In this document: positions 25,969 through 34,363 of the stretch, piece by piece
Layout: every line of letters begins with the position of its first letter
Numbering within the stretch: the stretch's first letter is position 1
Origin: Ornithinimicrobium sediminis
GTDB lineage: Bacteria > Actinomycetota > Actinomycetes > Actinomycetales > Dermatophilaceae
DNA: 64,000 bases
Direction: 5' to 3'
Assembly: GCF_021272345.1 (NCBI RefSeq)
Contig: NZ_JAJSDQ010000002.1
Coordinates: 496,001-560,000 of the forward strand
The notes under the pieces: model-generated
Told to the model about the DNA's origin: nothing
Seen by the model: only the letters and a program-made list of their open reading frames with translations
The model's database searches: none
Position numbers and translations under genes: made by a program

Positions 25969-26703
25969 GTGAGCCGGAGCGCGTCGCCGCAGCCGCCCGC
26001 ACCCGGCTCGAAGCCTGGTCCGCAGGGCCAGGCCGACACGGCCGCACCGGCCGCCGAGAGGGCGCAGACACTCGACCGTGGGCTGCAGATCCTGCAGCTG
26101 CTCGGGTCGTCGGAGGGTCACGCCGGGCTGACCATCAGCCAGCTGGCCGTGCACCTCGGGGTGGGCCGGGCGGTGGTCTACCGGCTCGTCGCCACCCTGG
26201 TGGCCCGCGACTTCGCCACCCGGGCGGCCGACGGCCGGGTGCGTCTCGGGCCGGCCCTGTCCCGGCTCGCGGTCTCGATGCGCCCCGTCCTGGTGGAGGT
26301 GGCCAGGCCTGTCCTCCGGGACCTGGCCGAGCGTGCCGGGGCCACGGCGCACCTGACCATCGCCGAGGCGGGGGAGGCGCTCGCGCTGGTGGTCGTGGAG
26401 CCGAGCTGGACCGACTTCCACGTGGCCTACCGCGTCGGCAGCCGTCACCCTCTGCGTCAGGGCGCCGCCGGGCGAGCCATCCTCGCCGGACGGACCGGAG
26501 GCTCCGCGGTGGTGGAGACGGCCGGTGAGCTGCAGAGTGGAGCCCACGGTCTGGCCGCGCCGGTGCAGGGGGTGCCCGGGCTGGAGGCCTCGGTGGGAGT
26601 GGTCGCGCTGCAGGCCTTCGCCTCGCCCCAGGTGGCAGAGGCGGTGACGGACGCAGCGCAGGCTCTCGCGCTGGCCCTGACCGGTCCGCTTCCACGGCCC
26701 TGA
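25969..26703 (+). CDS. IclR-family transcriptional regulator
   Basis: This 244-residue protein, from the GTG at 25969, has an N-terminal winged helix ([20 protein letters not shown], then [20 protein letters not shown]) and a C-terminal effector domain shortened relative to most IclR proteins. The Pro/Gly/Ala-rich first 30 residues are disordered. It is divergent from the phosphofructokinase gene, so a sugar or glycolytic signal is possible. Nothing in the binding pocket identifies the ligand. Confidence 0.85.
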   Translation: MSRSASPQPPAPGSKPGPQGQADTAAPAAERAQTLDRGLQILQLLGSSEGHAGLTISQLAVHLGVGRAVVYRLVATLVARDFATRAADGRVRLGPALSRLAVSMRPVLVEVARPVLRDLAERAGATAHLTIAEAGEALALVVVEPSWTDFHVAYRVGSRHPLRQGAAGRAILAGRTGGSAVVETAGELQSGAHGLAAPVQGVPGLEASVGVVALQAFASPQVAEAVTDAAQALALALTGPLPRP

Positions 26704-26782
26704 CCGGCAACGAGGCCGGGACTGTCGGTGGCGTGTGGTGCGGTGACAGCGTGGGAAAGGCTCAGGAGAGGAAGGTGGACTG

Positions 26783-27838
26783 ATGGTGGACCGGTCGCAC
26801 GAGGAGGCACGGGAGTCGATCCGTCCCCTCAAGGAGCGGGTCGAGGACCAGCTCATCGCACGTCCGGGAGTGGTGGGCGTCGACATCGACACCAAGCAGG
26901 TCGGGGGACAGGACACCGGCGAGCTCAGCATCGTCGTCTTCGTCCGGCACAAGCGACCAGCGGGCGAGCTGCCTCCGGACCAGCTGGTGCCGCCGTCGAT
27001 CGACGGGGTGCGCACCGACGTGCAGGAGCTCCTCGTCCAGCTCCAGCCTGGCCTGGTGGTGCCGGTCGGCGTGCAGCTCCGGGCAGGGGTGCAGCCTCGG
27101 GGCACGATCGTCGGCGGCATCAGCATGGGGCCCGAGCGCAGCATCCGCCTCGACCCTCCGGACGTGCCGAGCCCGGGGGAGTTCCATGTCGTGGGCACGC
27201 TCGGGGCGCTCGTGCGTGACCGGGCCACGGGAGTGACCATGGCGCTCACCAACTACCACGTCGCCTGTGTGGACAGCTCGTGGTCCGTGGGTGACCGCAT
27301 GGTCCATCCCTCGGTGGTCGACGACCCCGAGGCAGCCGCCCCGTTCGGGTCGCTGGCACGTGCAGTGCTCTCCGAGGGGGTCGACGGGGCCGTGGTGGAG
27401 ATCGACGAGAGGGTCTCCTGGTCCGCCGAGATCGCCTCCGTCGGTGACGTGGTGGGACACCGGCCGGCCGGTGTCGGGACGGCGGTGCACAAGAGCGGGA
27501 GGACCACCGGACACACGTTCGGCCAGGTGGTCTCCGTCGACTTCACCGTGAGCCTGGACTACGGAGGAGACCTGGGTGAGCGCACGCTGCGCCACCAGGT
27601 CAGGGTGGTGACCGACCGGGCACGCAACGCACGGTTCTCCGACGGAGGTGACTCGGGGTCGGTGGTCGTGGACCTCGAGGGCAACGTGGTCGGGCTGCTG
27701 TTCGCGGGAGCCACGGACGGGTCGATGACCTTCGCCAACCCCGTGGAGACCGTGCTCGACGAGCTCGGGGTCGACGTGCTGCGGACCGTTGCCGCTCAGG
27801 CGTCGGCAGCGGCCGAGACGAGGGGCTGGGTGCGGTAG
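26783..27838 (+). CDS. trypsin-fold serine protease-like protein (Nal1-type)
   Basis: The 351-residue protein begins with a 100-residue domain rich in acidic residues ([16 protein letters not shown]), then a chymotrypsin-like core. It has the histidine in ALTNYHVA, a plausible aspartate in [10 protein letters not shown] and the serine in [12 protein letters not shown]. The triad therefore looks intact. There is no signal peptide, so it acts in the cytoplasm unless exported by another route. Similar stand-alone proteins occur in bacteria and in plant NAL1. Its 3' end overlaps the convergent Lrp-type gene by 43 bases. Confidence 0.75.
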   Translation: MVDRSHEEARESIRPLKERVEDQLIARPGVVGVDIDTKQVGGQDTGELSIVVFVRHKRPAGELPPDQLVPPSIDGVRTDVQELLVQLQPGLVVPVGVQLRAGVQPRGTIVGGISMGPERSIRLDPPDVPSPGEFHVVGTLGALVRDRATGVTMALTNYHVACVDSSWSVGDRMVHPSVVDDPEAAAPFGSLARAVLSEGVDGAVVEIDERVSWSAEIASVGDVVGHRPAGVGTAVHKSGRTTGHTFGQVVSVDFTVSLDYGGDLGERTLRHQVRVVTDRARNARFSDGGDSGSVVVDLEGNVVGLLFAGATDGSMTFANPVETVLDELGVDVLRTVAAQASAAAETRGWVR

Positions 27839-28284
27839 GCGATCTTCGTGGCCAACGCGATCACCGTCGAGGACCGCTCCACCAGGTCGTGCACCACGAC
27901 GAGGTCGATGACGCGTTGCAGGTCTGCGTTGTCCCGTGCCACGACCCGGAGCATCAGGTCGCCGGCGCCGGTGATGGTGTGCGCCTCGAGCACCTCGGGG
28001 ATGTCCGACAGGTGCCGGACGACCGGCTCCGGTCCCGTGCCCTGCCGGATCTCGAGGGTGCAGAAGGCGGTGACCGGGTAGCCCATGGCCGCGGGGTCCA
28101 GCTGAGGGGCGAGTGTCGTGATGACTCCTCGTGCGGTCATCCGGTCCAGCCTGCTCTGGACCGTGCCCCGGGCCACGCCTAGGGCACGTGAAGCCCCGAG
28201 CACACCGATCTGGGGCTCGTCGTGCAGGAGCTGCAACAGGCGCGCGTCGAGGGTGTCGAGCTGGTGCGAGGCGGGAAGTGGCAT
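27796..28284 (-). CDS. Lrp/AsnC-family regulator next to hppD
   Basis: From the ATG at 28284 the protein has 162 residues: an AsnC winged helix (LDTLDARLLQLLHDEPQIGV, LGVARGTVQSRLDRM) and a C-terminal RAM ligand domain (FCTLEIRQGTGPEPVVRHL, ITGAGDLMLRVVARD). Regulators of this type bind amino acids or keto acids. It is divergent from 4-hydroxyphenylpyruvate dioxygenase, so a tyrosine-derived ligand controlling that gene is the natural inference. Confidence 0.88.
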   Translation of the reverse strand: MPLPASHQLDTLDARLLQLLHDEPQIGVLGASRALGVARGTVQSRLDRMTARGVITTLAPQLDPAAMGYPVTAFCTLEIRQGTGPEPVVRHLSDIPEVLEAHTITGAGDLMLRVVARDNADLQRVIDLVVVHDLVERSSTVIALATKIAYRTQPLVSAAADA

Positions 28285-28306
28285 GGACACAGTGTGCACC
28301 GTCGCC

Positions 28307-29600
<1,294 letters not shown>

Positions 29601-29628
29601 GCCGCCGGGCTTCCTACGGCCACCGAGG

Positions 29629-29664
29629 CCAGGACCCCTCCCCGCGCACGGGGAGGGGTCCTGG
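29629..29664. terminator. strong hairpin terminator after hppD
   Basis: A perfect 16-bp stem (29629-29644 with 29649-29664) closes a 4-base loop cgca, starting 29 bases after the hppD stop. There is no T-tract, as is common for high-GC intrinsic terminators. It could also serve the convergent small gene on the other strand. Confidence 0.65.
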
Positions 29665-29713
29665 GGTCGCGACGGGCAGCGAGGCCACGGCTGCGTTGCC
29701 CGTCGCCCTGCCG

Positions 29714-29914
29714 TCAGACGGCGTGGTTGTGGGTCCGGCCGCCGGACCACAGGCCGCTCGGCGCCTCCGTGGTGGAGGTGCCGCAGCTCTCGACCGCGGG
29801 GTCGGGCTGTGCAGGCGCCTCCTGGCCCTGGGCTCCGGCCCCCGCGCCGACGGCCAGAGCGGCGCTGCACAGGAGTGCCACGCCCCACCAGCGCTTCTTC
29901 GGTGTGTGTTCCAT
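29714..29914 (-). CDS. small secreted peptide of unknown function
   Basis: The ATG at 29914 gives 66 residues with a clear signal peptide: basic start MEHTPKKRWW, hydrophobic core GVALLCSAALAVGAGA and a small-residue cleavage region near AGAQGQE. The mature part is about 40 residues, Pro/Ser/Thr-rich with one cysteine. The cysteine within the hydrophobic core (LLCSAA) is not in a convincing lipobox. A weak RBS (ggaagag) lies upstream. I recognise no family. Confidence 0.5.
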   Translation of the reverse strand: MEHTPKKRWWGVALLCSAALAVGAGAGAQGQEAPAQPDPAVESCGTSTTEAPSGLWSGGRTHNHAV

Positions 29915-30023
29915 GGTCTTCCCTCTTCCGGTGCGAAGTGCGTCGCCACGGTCGGGTGACGCACTTCCAGCGTCACGCCGACCGCACGGCCGAGGGAATA
30001 CGACGTTCGTCGGAGGCGGTGCC

Positions 30024-31274
30024 TCACCGCACGCTGTCAACCACCCGCTCCCAGGTCTGCAGCGCCTCGTCGACCTGTGCCTCGGTGACCACCAGCGCCG
30101 GGATGAACCGGACGACCTGACCCCATGCGCCACAGGTGAGCAGCAGCAGACCGTGCTCGTGGGCCGCCTGCTGTGCCGCCTTCGCGCCCACCGGGTCCGG
30201 CTTGCCTGCGGCGTCACGGAACTCGCAGCCCTGCATCAGGCCCAGGCCCCGCACGTCGGTGATCCCGTCGTGGCGGGCCGCGACCTTCTCCAGGCCGGCG
30301 CGCAGCTGCGCCCCGCGGGTCGCGGCGTTGCCGACGAGGTCCTCCTGCTGGATGACGTCGAGGGTGGCGAGGGCGGCCGCACAGGCGACGGCGTTGGCAC
30401 CGTAGGTGCCCCCCTGCGACCCCGGCCAGGCCTTCCCCATGAGGTCGGCAGACGCCGCGATCGCCGACAGGGGGAAGCCGGAGGCGAGCCCCTTGGCCGT
30501 GACCAGGATGTCCGGCCGGCCGGCGAAGTGGTCGTGGCCCCAGAACCGGCCGGTGCGCCCGTAGCCCGCCTGCACCTCGTCCACGACCAGCAGGATGCCG
30601 TGACGGTCGGCGCGCTCCCGCAGTCCGGCGAAGAACTCCGTGCTGGCGGGCACGTAGCCTCCTTCTCCCAGGACGGGCTCCACGATGAAGGCGGCCGTGT
30701 CGGCCGGTGCGCTGAGCGTCTGCAGCGTGTAGTCGAGCTGGTCCAGCGCGAACTCGGTCGCCTGCTCCTGGGACCATCCGTAGTGGGCGGGGTCGGGGAA
30801 CGGGGAGACCGTGACGCCGGCCATGAGCGGCGAGAAGCCCGAGCGGAACTTCGTGCCCGAGGTGGTCAGTGACGCGGCCGCGACCGTGCGGCCGTGGAAG
30901 CCGCCGTGGAAGACGACGATGTTCGGCCGTCCCGTCGCCTGGCGGGCCAGGCGCAGCGCAGCCTCGACGGCCTCAGAGCCGGAGTTGGCGAAGAAGAGCC
31001 GGTCGAGCCCCTGGGGGAGCACCTCGCCCAGACGGTCCACCAGGTCCAGCAGCGGGCGGTGCATGACCGTCGTGTACTGCGCGTGGATCATCCGGCCGAC
31101 CTGCTCCTGTGCGGCCTTGACGACATGCGGGTGGCAGTGGCCGGTGCTGGTCACGCCGATGCCGGCGGTGAAGTCCAGATACCGACGGTCCTGCTCGTCG
31201 AAGAGGAGCGCGCCCTCGCCCCTCGCGGCGACGACGGGGGTGGCCTGAGCCAGGACGGATGAGAGCTGGGCCAT
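30024..31274 (-). CDS. class III aminotransferase (GabT/DoeD-like)
   Basis: The ATG at 31274 with aggagga upstream gives 416 residues. Class III PLP features are the N-terminal DEQDRRYLDFTAGIGV, the cofactor segment NSGSEAVEAALRLAR, VVDEVQAGYGRTGRFWG and the PLP lysine in VTAKGLASGFPLSA. The family includes 4-aminobutyrate and L-2,4-diaminobutyrate transaminases. With the divergent aldehyde dehydrogenase and the DoeA homologue of the linked cluster, the diaminobutyrate role (DoeD) is attractive but unproven. The ATTGTCGACAAT operator lies 35 bases upstream. Confidence 0.88.
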   Translation of the reverse strand: MAQLSSVLAQATPVVAARGEGALLFDEQDRRYLDFTAGIGVTSTGHCHPHVVKAAQEQVGRMIHAQYTTVMHRPLLDLVDRLGEVLPQGLDRLFFANSGSEAVEAALRLARQATGRPNIVVFHGGFHGRTVAAASLTTSGTKFRSGFSPLMAGVTVSPFPDPAHYGWSQEQATEFALDQLDYTLQTLSAPADTAAFIVEPVLGEGGYVPASTEFFAGLRERADRHGILLVVDEVQAGYGRTGRFWGHDHFAGRPDILVTAKGLASGFPLSAIAASADLMGKAWPGSQGGTYGANAVACAAALATLDVIQQEDLVGNAATRGAQLRAGLEKVAARHDGITDVRGLGLMQGCEFRDAAGKPDPVGAKAAQQAAHEHGLLLLTCGAWGQVVRFIPALVVTEAQVDEALQTWERVVDSVR

Positions 31275-31308
31275 GGGGTTCCTCCTCGGACATCGGCAGT
31301 GTTGTCCG

Positions 31309-31320
31309 ATTGTCGACAAT
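31309..31320. promoter_or_regulatory. GntR-type operator, copy 1 (ATTGTCGACAAT)
   Basis: This perfect 12-bp palindrome lies between the divergent aminotransferase and aldehyde dehydrogenase genes, 35 and 46 bases from their starts. A further half-site (GTTGTCCGA) adjoins it. The identical sequence occurs at 34312 and a one-base variant at 45826, always in divergent promoters of the same island. Confidence 0.75.
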
Positions 31321-31366
31321 GTTGCGATGAGCGTAGCGTAGGCGCGACACCGATCAAGGAGGACGG

Positions 31367-32833
31367 ATGACCACCACTGCCGCCCAGGAGCTGCTCGCAC
31401 GGACACGCACCCGGATGTACGTCGGCGGTGAGTGGGTGGACGCGACCGGTGGGGCGACCTTCGACGTCGTCAACCCTGCCACCGGCGAGGTGCTCTGCGC
31501 GGTGGCTGACGCGAGCCCGGAGGACGGCCGCCGAGCCCTGGAGGCAGCGTCGGCCGCCCAGGCCTCGTTCGCTGCGACCACCCCCCTGGAGCGGCACGGC
31601 ATGCTGCTGCGGGCCTTCGAGCTGCTGATGGAGCGTCAGGACGAGCTCGCGCTGCTGATGACCCTCGAGATGGGCAAGCCGGTGGCCGAGGCCAGGGGCG
31701 AGATCGCCTATGCCGCGGAGTTCTTCCGTCACTTCGCCGGCGAGGCGCTGCGGATCGACGGTGGCTACCAGTCCTCCCCTCAGGGTGGGGCACGCTTCCT
31801 GGTCACCAAGCAGCCCGTGGGCCCCTGTCTGCTCATCACGCCCTGGAACTTCCCCATGGCGATGGGCACCCGCAAGATCGGCCCGGCCCTTGCTGCGGGG
31901 TGCACCAGCGTGATCAAGCCCGCGCACCAGACACCGCTGTCGATGCTGGCGCTGGCGGACGTCCTGAGCGAGGCCGGGGTGCCCGCGGGTGTGGTCAACG
32001 TGGTGCCGGCGATGCGTTCCGGCGAGGTGATGGAGCCGCTGATCCGCTCCGGGCTGGCCCGCAAGCTGTCCTTCACGGGCTCCACCAAGGTGGGCAAGGT
32101 CCTGCTCGAGCAGTCCGCCGAGAAGGTCCTGCGCACGTCCATGGAGCTGGGTGGCAACGCACCCTTCGTCGTCTTCGAGGACGCCGACCTCGACGAGGCG
32201 GTGGCCGGATGTCTGCAGGCCAAGATGCGCAACATGGGTGAGGCCTGCACCGCCGCCAACCGCATCTACGTCCACGAGTCGGTCATCGGCGAGTTCGGCG
32301 AACGGCTGGCGGCCCGGATGTCGGATCTGACGGTGGGTGACGGCACGAAGGACGGCAGCCAGGTCGGCCCGCTCATCGACGACGCGGCCCAGGACAAGGT
32401 CGAGATGCTGGTGCGCGATGCCGTGGACCGCGGTGCGGACGTCCTCACCGGGGGTCGACGCCCCGACGGGCCAGGGTTCTTCTACCCGCCGACCGTGTTG
32501 ACCGGTGTGTCGGGTGAGGCCCGGATGGCCGCCGAGGAGATCTTCGGGCCGGTCGCCGCGCTGACCCCGTTCTCCACGGAGGACGAGGCGGTCACGGCAG
32601 CCAACGACACCCCCTACGGTCTGGTCGCCTACGTCTTCACGAACGACCTGAGGAGGGCTCTGCGCGTCGCCGAGCGCATCGAGGCCGGCATGGTCGGCCT
32701 CAACCAGGGCGTGGTGTCCAACCCCTACGCACCGTTCGGCGGCATCAAGGAGTCGGGTCTGGGGCGAGAGGGCGGGTCGGTCGGGATCGAGGAGTTCCTC
32801 GAGACGAAGTACATCGGGATCGCGATGGGCTGA
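31367..32833 (+). CDS. NAD(P)-dependent aldehyde dehydrogenase (succinate-/aspartate-semialdehyde type)
   Basis: This 488-residue protein is a GabD-class ALDH. It has the catalytic cysteine in NMGEACTAANR, the general base in SMELGGNAPF, the cofactor loop FTGSTKVGK and the ITPWNFPMAM segment. In GABA pathways it makes succinate; in ectoine catabolism the related DoeC makes aspartate from its semialdehyde. Which applies cannot be told from sequence. A strong RBS (aaggaggac) precedes the ATG, and the shared operator lies upstream. Confidence 0.92.
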   Translation: MTTTAAQELLARTRTRMYVGGEWVDATGGATFDVVNPATGEVLCAVADASPEDGRRALEAASAAQASFAATTPLERHGMLLRAFELLMERQDELALLMTLEMGKPVAEARGEIAYAAEFFRHFAGEALRIDGGYQSSPQGGARFLVTKQPVGPCLLITPWNFPMAMGTRKIGPALAAGCTSVIKPAHQTPLSMLALADVLSEAGVPAGVVNVVPAMRSGEVMEPLIRSGLARKLSFTGSTKVGKVLLEQSAEKVLRTSMELGGNAPFVVFEDADLDEAVAGCLQAKMRNMGEACTAANRIYVHESVIGEFGERLAARMSDLTVGDGTKDGSQVGPLIDDAAQDKVEMLVRDAVDRGADVLTGGRRPDGPGFFYPPTVLTGVSGEARMAAEEIFGPVAALTPFSTEDEAVTAANDTPYGLVAYVFTNDLRRALRVAERIEAGMVGLNQGVVSNPYAPFGGIKESGLGREGGSVGIEEFLETKYIGIAMG

Positions 32834-32854
32834 CCCGCGGAGCCGCGGGGGTCA
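32831..32854. terminator. bidirectional hairpin between ALDH and GntR genes
   Basis: TGACCCGCGG and CCGCGGGGGTCA pair around a 2-base loop with a small bulge. The stem includes the stop codons of both convergent genes, so one hairpin can end transcription from both sides. Confidence 0.5.
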
Positions 32855-33553
32855 GCCTGCGGGGGCCTCGCGCGGCTGCTGGGTCAGGTCCGCGACCGCG
32901 TCGGCCATGTGCTGCGCCAGCAGCGACTGCGCGAGGGGGCCGTCGGCCGCACGGATCGCGTCGGCGATGCGCTGGTGCTCCTCCACCCGCAGCAGCGCGT
33001 CCTGCGGGCTCTGGCCCAGGGCCTGTATGCAGACGCGCGCCTCGGTCGCCTGCGTCGCGTGCACGCGGGCGAGGCGCTCGCTGCCGGCGCGGTCGACGAG
33101 CACCTCGTGGAACCGGATGTCGGCCTCGGCGACCCCGCGGTAGTCGGACCGGTCCGCTGCCAGCGTCATCTCGTCGAGCACGGGCTGCAGCGCGTCGGCG
33201 GTGCCCTGGGGGTCCCGTTCCACGACGACGGCGATGGCGCAGCGCTCGATCGCCTCACGGGCGAGGTACATGTCCCGCACGTTCTCCGGGGTGAGCTCGA
33301 CCACGAACAGGCCGCGGTGACGGATCGAGACCAGCAGCCCCTCCTGGGTCAGCCGCTGCAGCCCTTCCCGGAGAGGCCCCCGGCTGACCCCCAGCTGCCG
33401 GGCCAGCTCGGCCTCGTAGAGCTGTGCTCCGGGTGGGAAGTCCCCGCGGGCGATCGCCGTGCGCACCCGCGCCGCGATCATCATCGGGGTCGACTGCTGC
33501 ACCACCGGCTGCAGGGTGAGCGACGAGGGGTCGGTCACGGCAGGGGGCATCAC
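32852..33553 (-). CDS. GntR-family regulator with FCD domain
   Basis: The 233-residue protein has the GntR winged helix (VRTAIARGDFPPGAQLYEAE, then LARQLGVSRGPLREGLQRL) and an all-helical FCD domain with metal/ligand residues (LAREAIERCAIAVVVE, ADIRFHEVLVDRAGS, EEHQRIADAIRAAD). FCD regulators usually respond to carboxylic acids. It overlaps the racemase-family gene upstream by GTGA. FCD-GntR sites are short palindromes like the ATTGTCGACAAT repeats here, making it the likely controller of all three promoters. Confidence 0.9.
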   Translation of the reverse strand: MMPPAVTDPSSLTLQPVVQQSTPMMIAARVRTAIARGDFPPGAQLYEAELARQLGVSRGPLREGLQRLTQEGLLVSIRHRGLFVVELTPENVRDMYLAREAIERCAIAVVVERDPQGTADALQPVLDEMTLAADRSDYRGVAEADIRFHEVLVDRAGSERLARVHATQATEARVCIQALGQSPQDALLRVEEHQRIADAIRAADGPLAQSLLAQHMADAVADLTQQPREAPAG

Positions 33554-34293
33554 CGGGACGCCTCATGGTCGAACAGCCGCCCCAGGCCAGGTGCGTGCGG
33601 GACGTGGTCCAGCAGTCGCAGGCCGTCCCAGACGGTGACCTGGTTGGCGGTGAGCACGGGCATGCCTGCTGCCTCCTCCAGGGCAGGGACGAGCCCCAGC
33701 GTGTGCATCGCGGTGTCGGGCACGAGCAGGGCCTGCGCACCCCGCCGAGGAGCCTCCCGGACCAGACGGGCGACCTGGTCGGCGTCCAGGGTGCCCACCT
33801 CGGCAGCCGTGACGATCTCATGGCTGGTCATGTCGGTCACCGTGGCCCCCGCACGGTGGAGCAGGTCGACGAAGTGGACCGCGACGTCGCGGGGGTAGGA
33901 CGCCGCCACGGCGACCCGGGACAGTCCCAGGTGCCGCACGGCCCGGGCGAAGGCCAGGGAGGTGGAGGTGGCCGGGCGGCCGGTGTGCTCCCGCAGCTGC
34001 TTGACCTGTCGGCGGGCGCCGTCGTAGCCGAAGACGAAGCTGCCCGAGGTGCAGGCCCAGACGACCACGTCCGGGGAGTGGTCCCGCACGAGCCGGTCAG
34101 CCCCCTCGGCCAGCCGCTCCGCCGACCCGAGGTCCAGCAGTGCGTCGACCCGGTGCGCGTCCTCGCCCACGGAGGTGTGGGTGAGCGGGAAGCGATGCGG
34201 CTCCCCGGGTGCCGCCGCGTCGAGGATCCGCTCCGCGTGGACGTAGTCGTCCTCGGCGGAGTGCCCCGGGTAGAGCAGGCCGACGGTGGCCAT
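33550..34293 (-). CDS. Asp/Glu racemase-superfamily protein (maleate isomerase/EutA-like), one catalytic Cys missing
   Basis: The 247-residue protein has the family's two-lobed layout. The first-lobe motif VVWACTSGSFVFG keeps the catalytic cysteine. In the second lobe, where maleate isomerases and EutA have a cysteine, this protein reads LVPDTAMHTLG with aspartate in place. The substrate-loop ending TANQVTVWDGLRLL matches the family (SSNQ in its paralogue). It may be a decarboxylase, lyase or binding protein rather than an isomerase. It shares an operon with the GntR gene; the operator is 18 bases before its start. Confidence 0.78.
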   Translation of the reverse strand: MATVGLLYPGHSAEDDYVHAERILDAAAPGEPHRFPLTHTSVGEDAHRVDALLDLGSAERLAEGADRLVRDHSPDVVVWACTSGSFVFGYDGARRQVKQLREHTGRPATSTSLAFARAVRHLGLSRVAVAASYPRDVAVHFVDLLHRAGATVTDMTSHEIVTAAEVGTLDADQVARLVREAPRRGAQALLVPDTAMHTLGLVPALEEAAGMPVLTANQVTVWDGLRLLDHVPHAPGLGRLFDHEASR

Positions 34294-34311
34294 GTGTCCC
34301 TCCAGATCTCG

Positions 34312-34323
34312 ATTGTCGACAAT
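34312..34323. promoter_or_regulatory. GntR-type operator, copy 2 (ATTGTCGACAAT)
   Basis: The palindrome is identical to that at 31309. It lies between the divergent racemase-gntR operon and the FAD/Fe-S dehydrogenase gene, 18 and 40 bases from their starts, so GntR could autoregulate. Confidence 0.75.
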
Positions 34324-34363
34324 AGTATGGCCCGGGAGCGTCCCGGTTCGGTGAGAGGACCCC

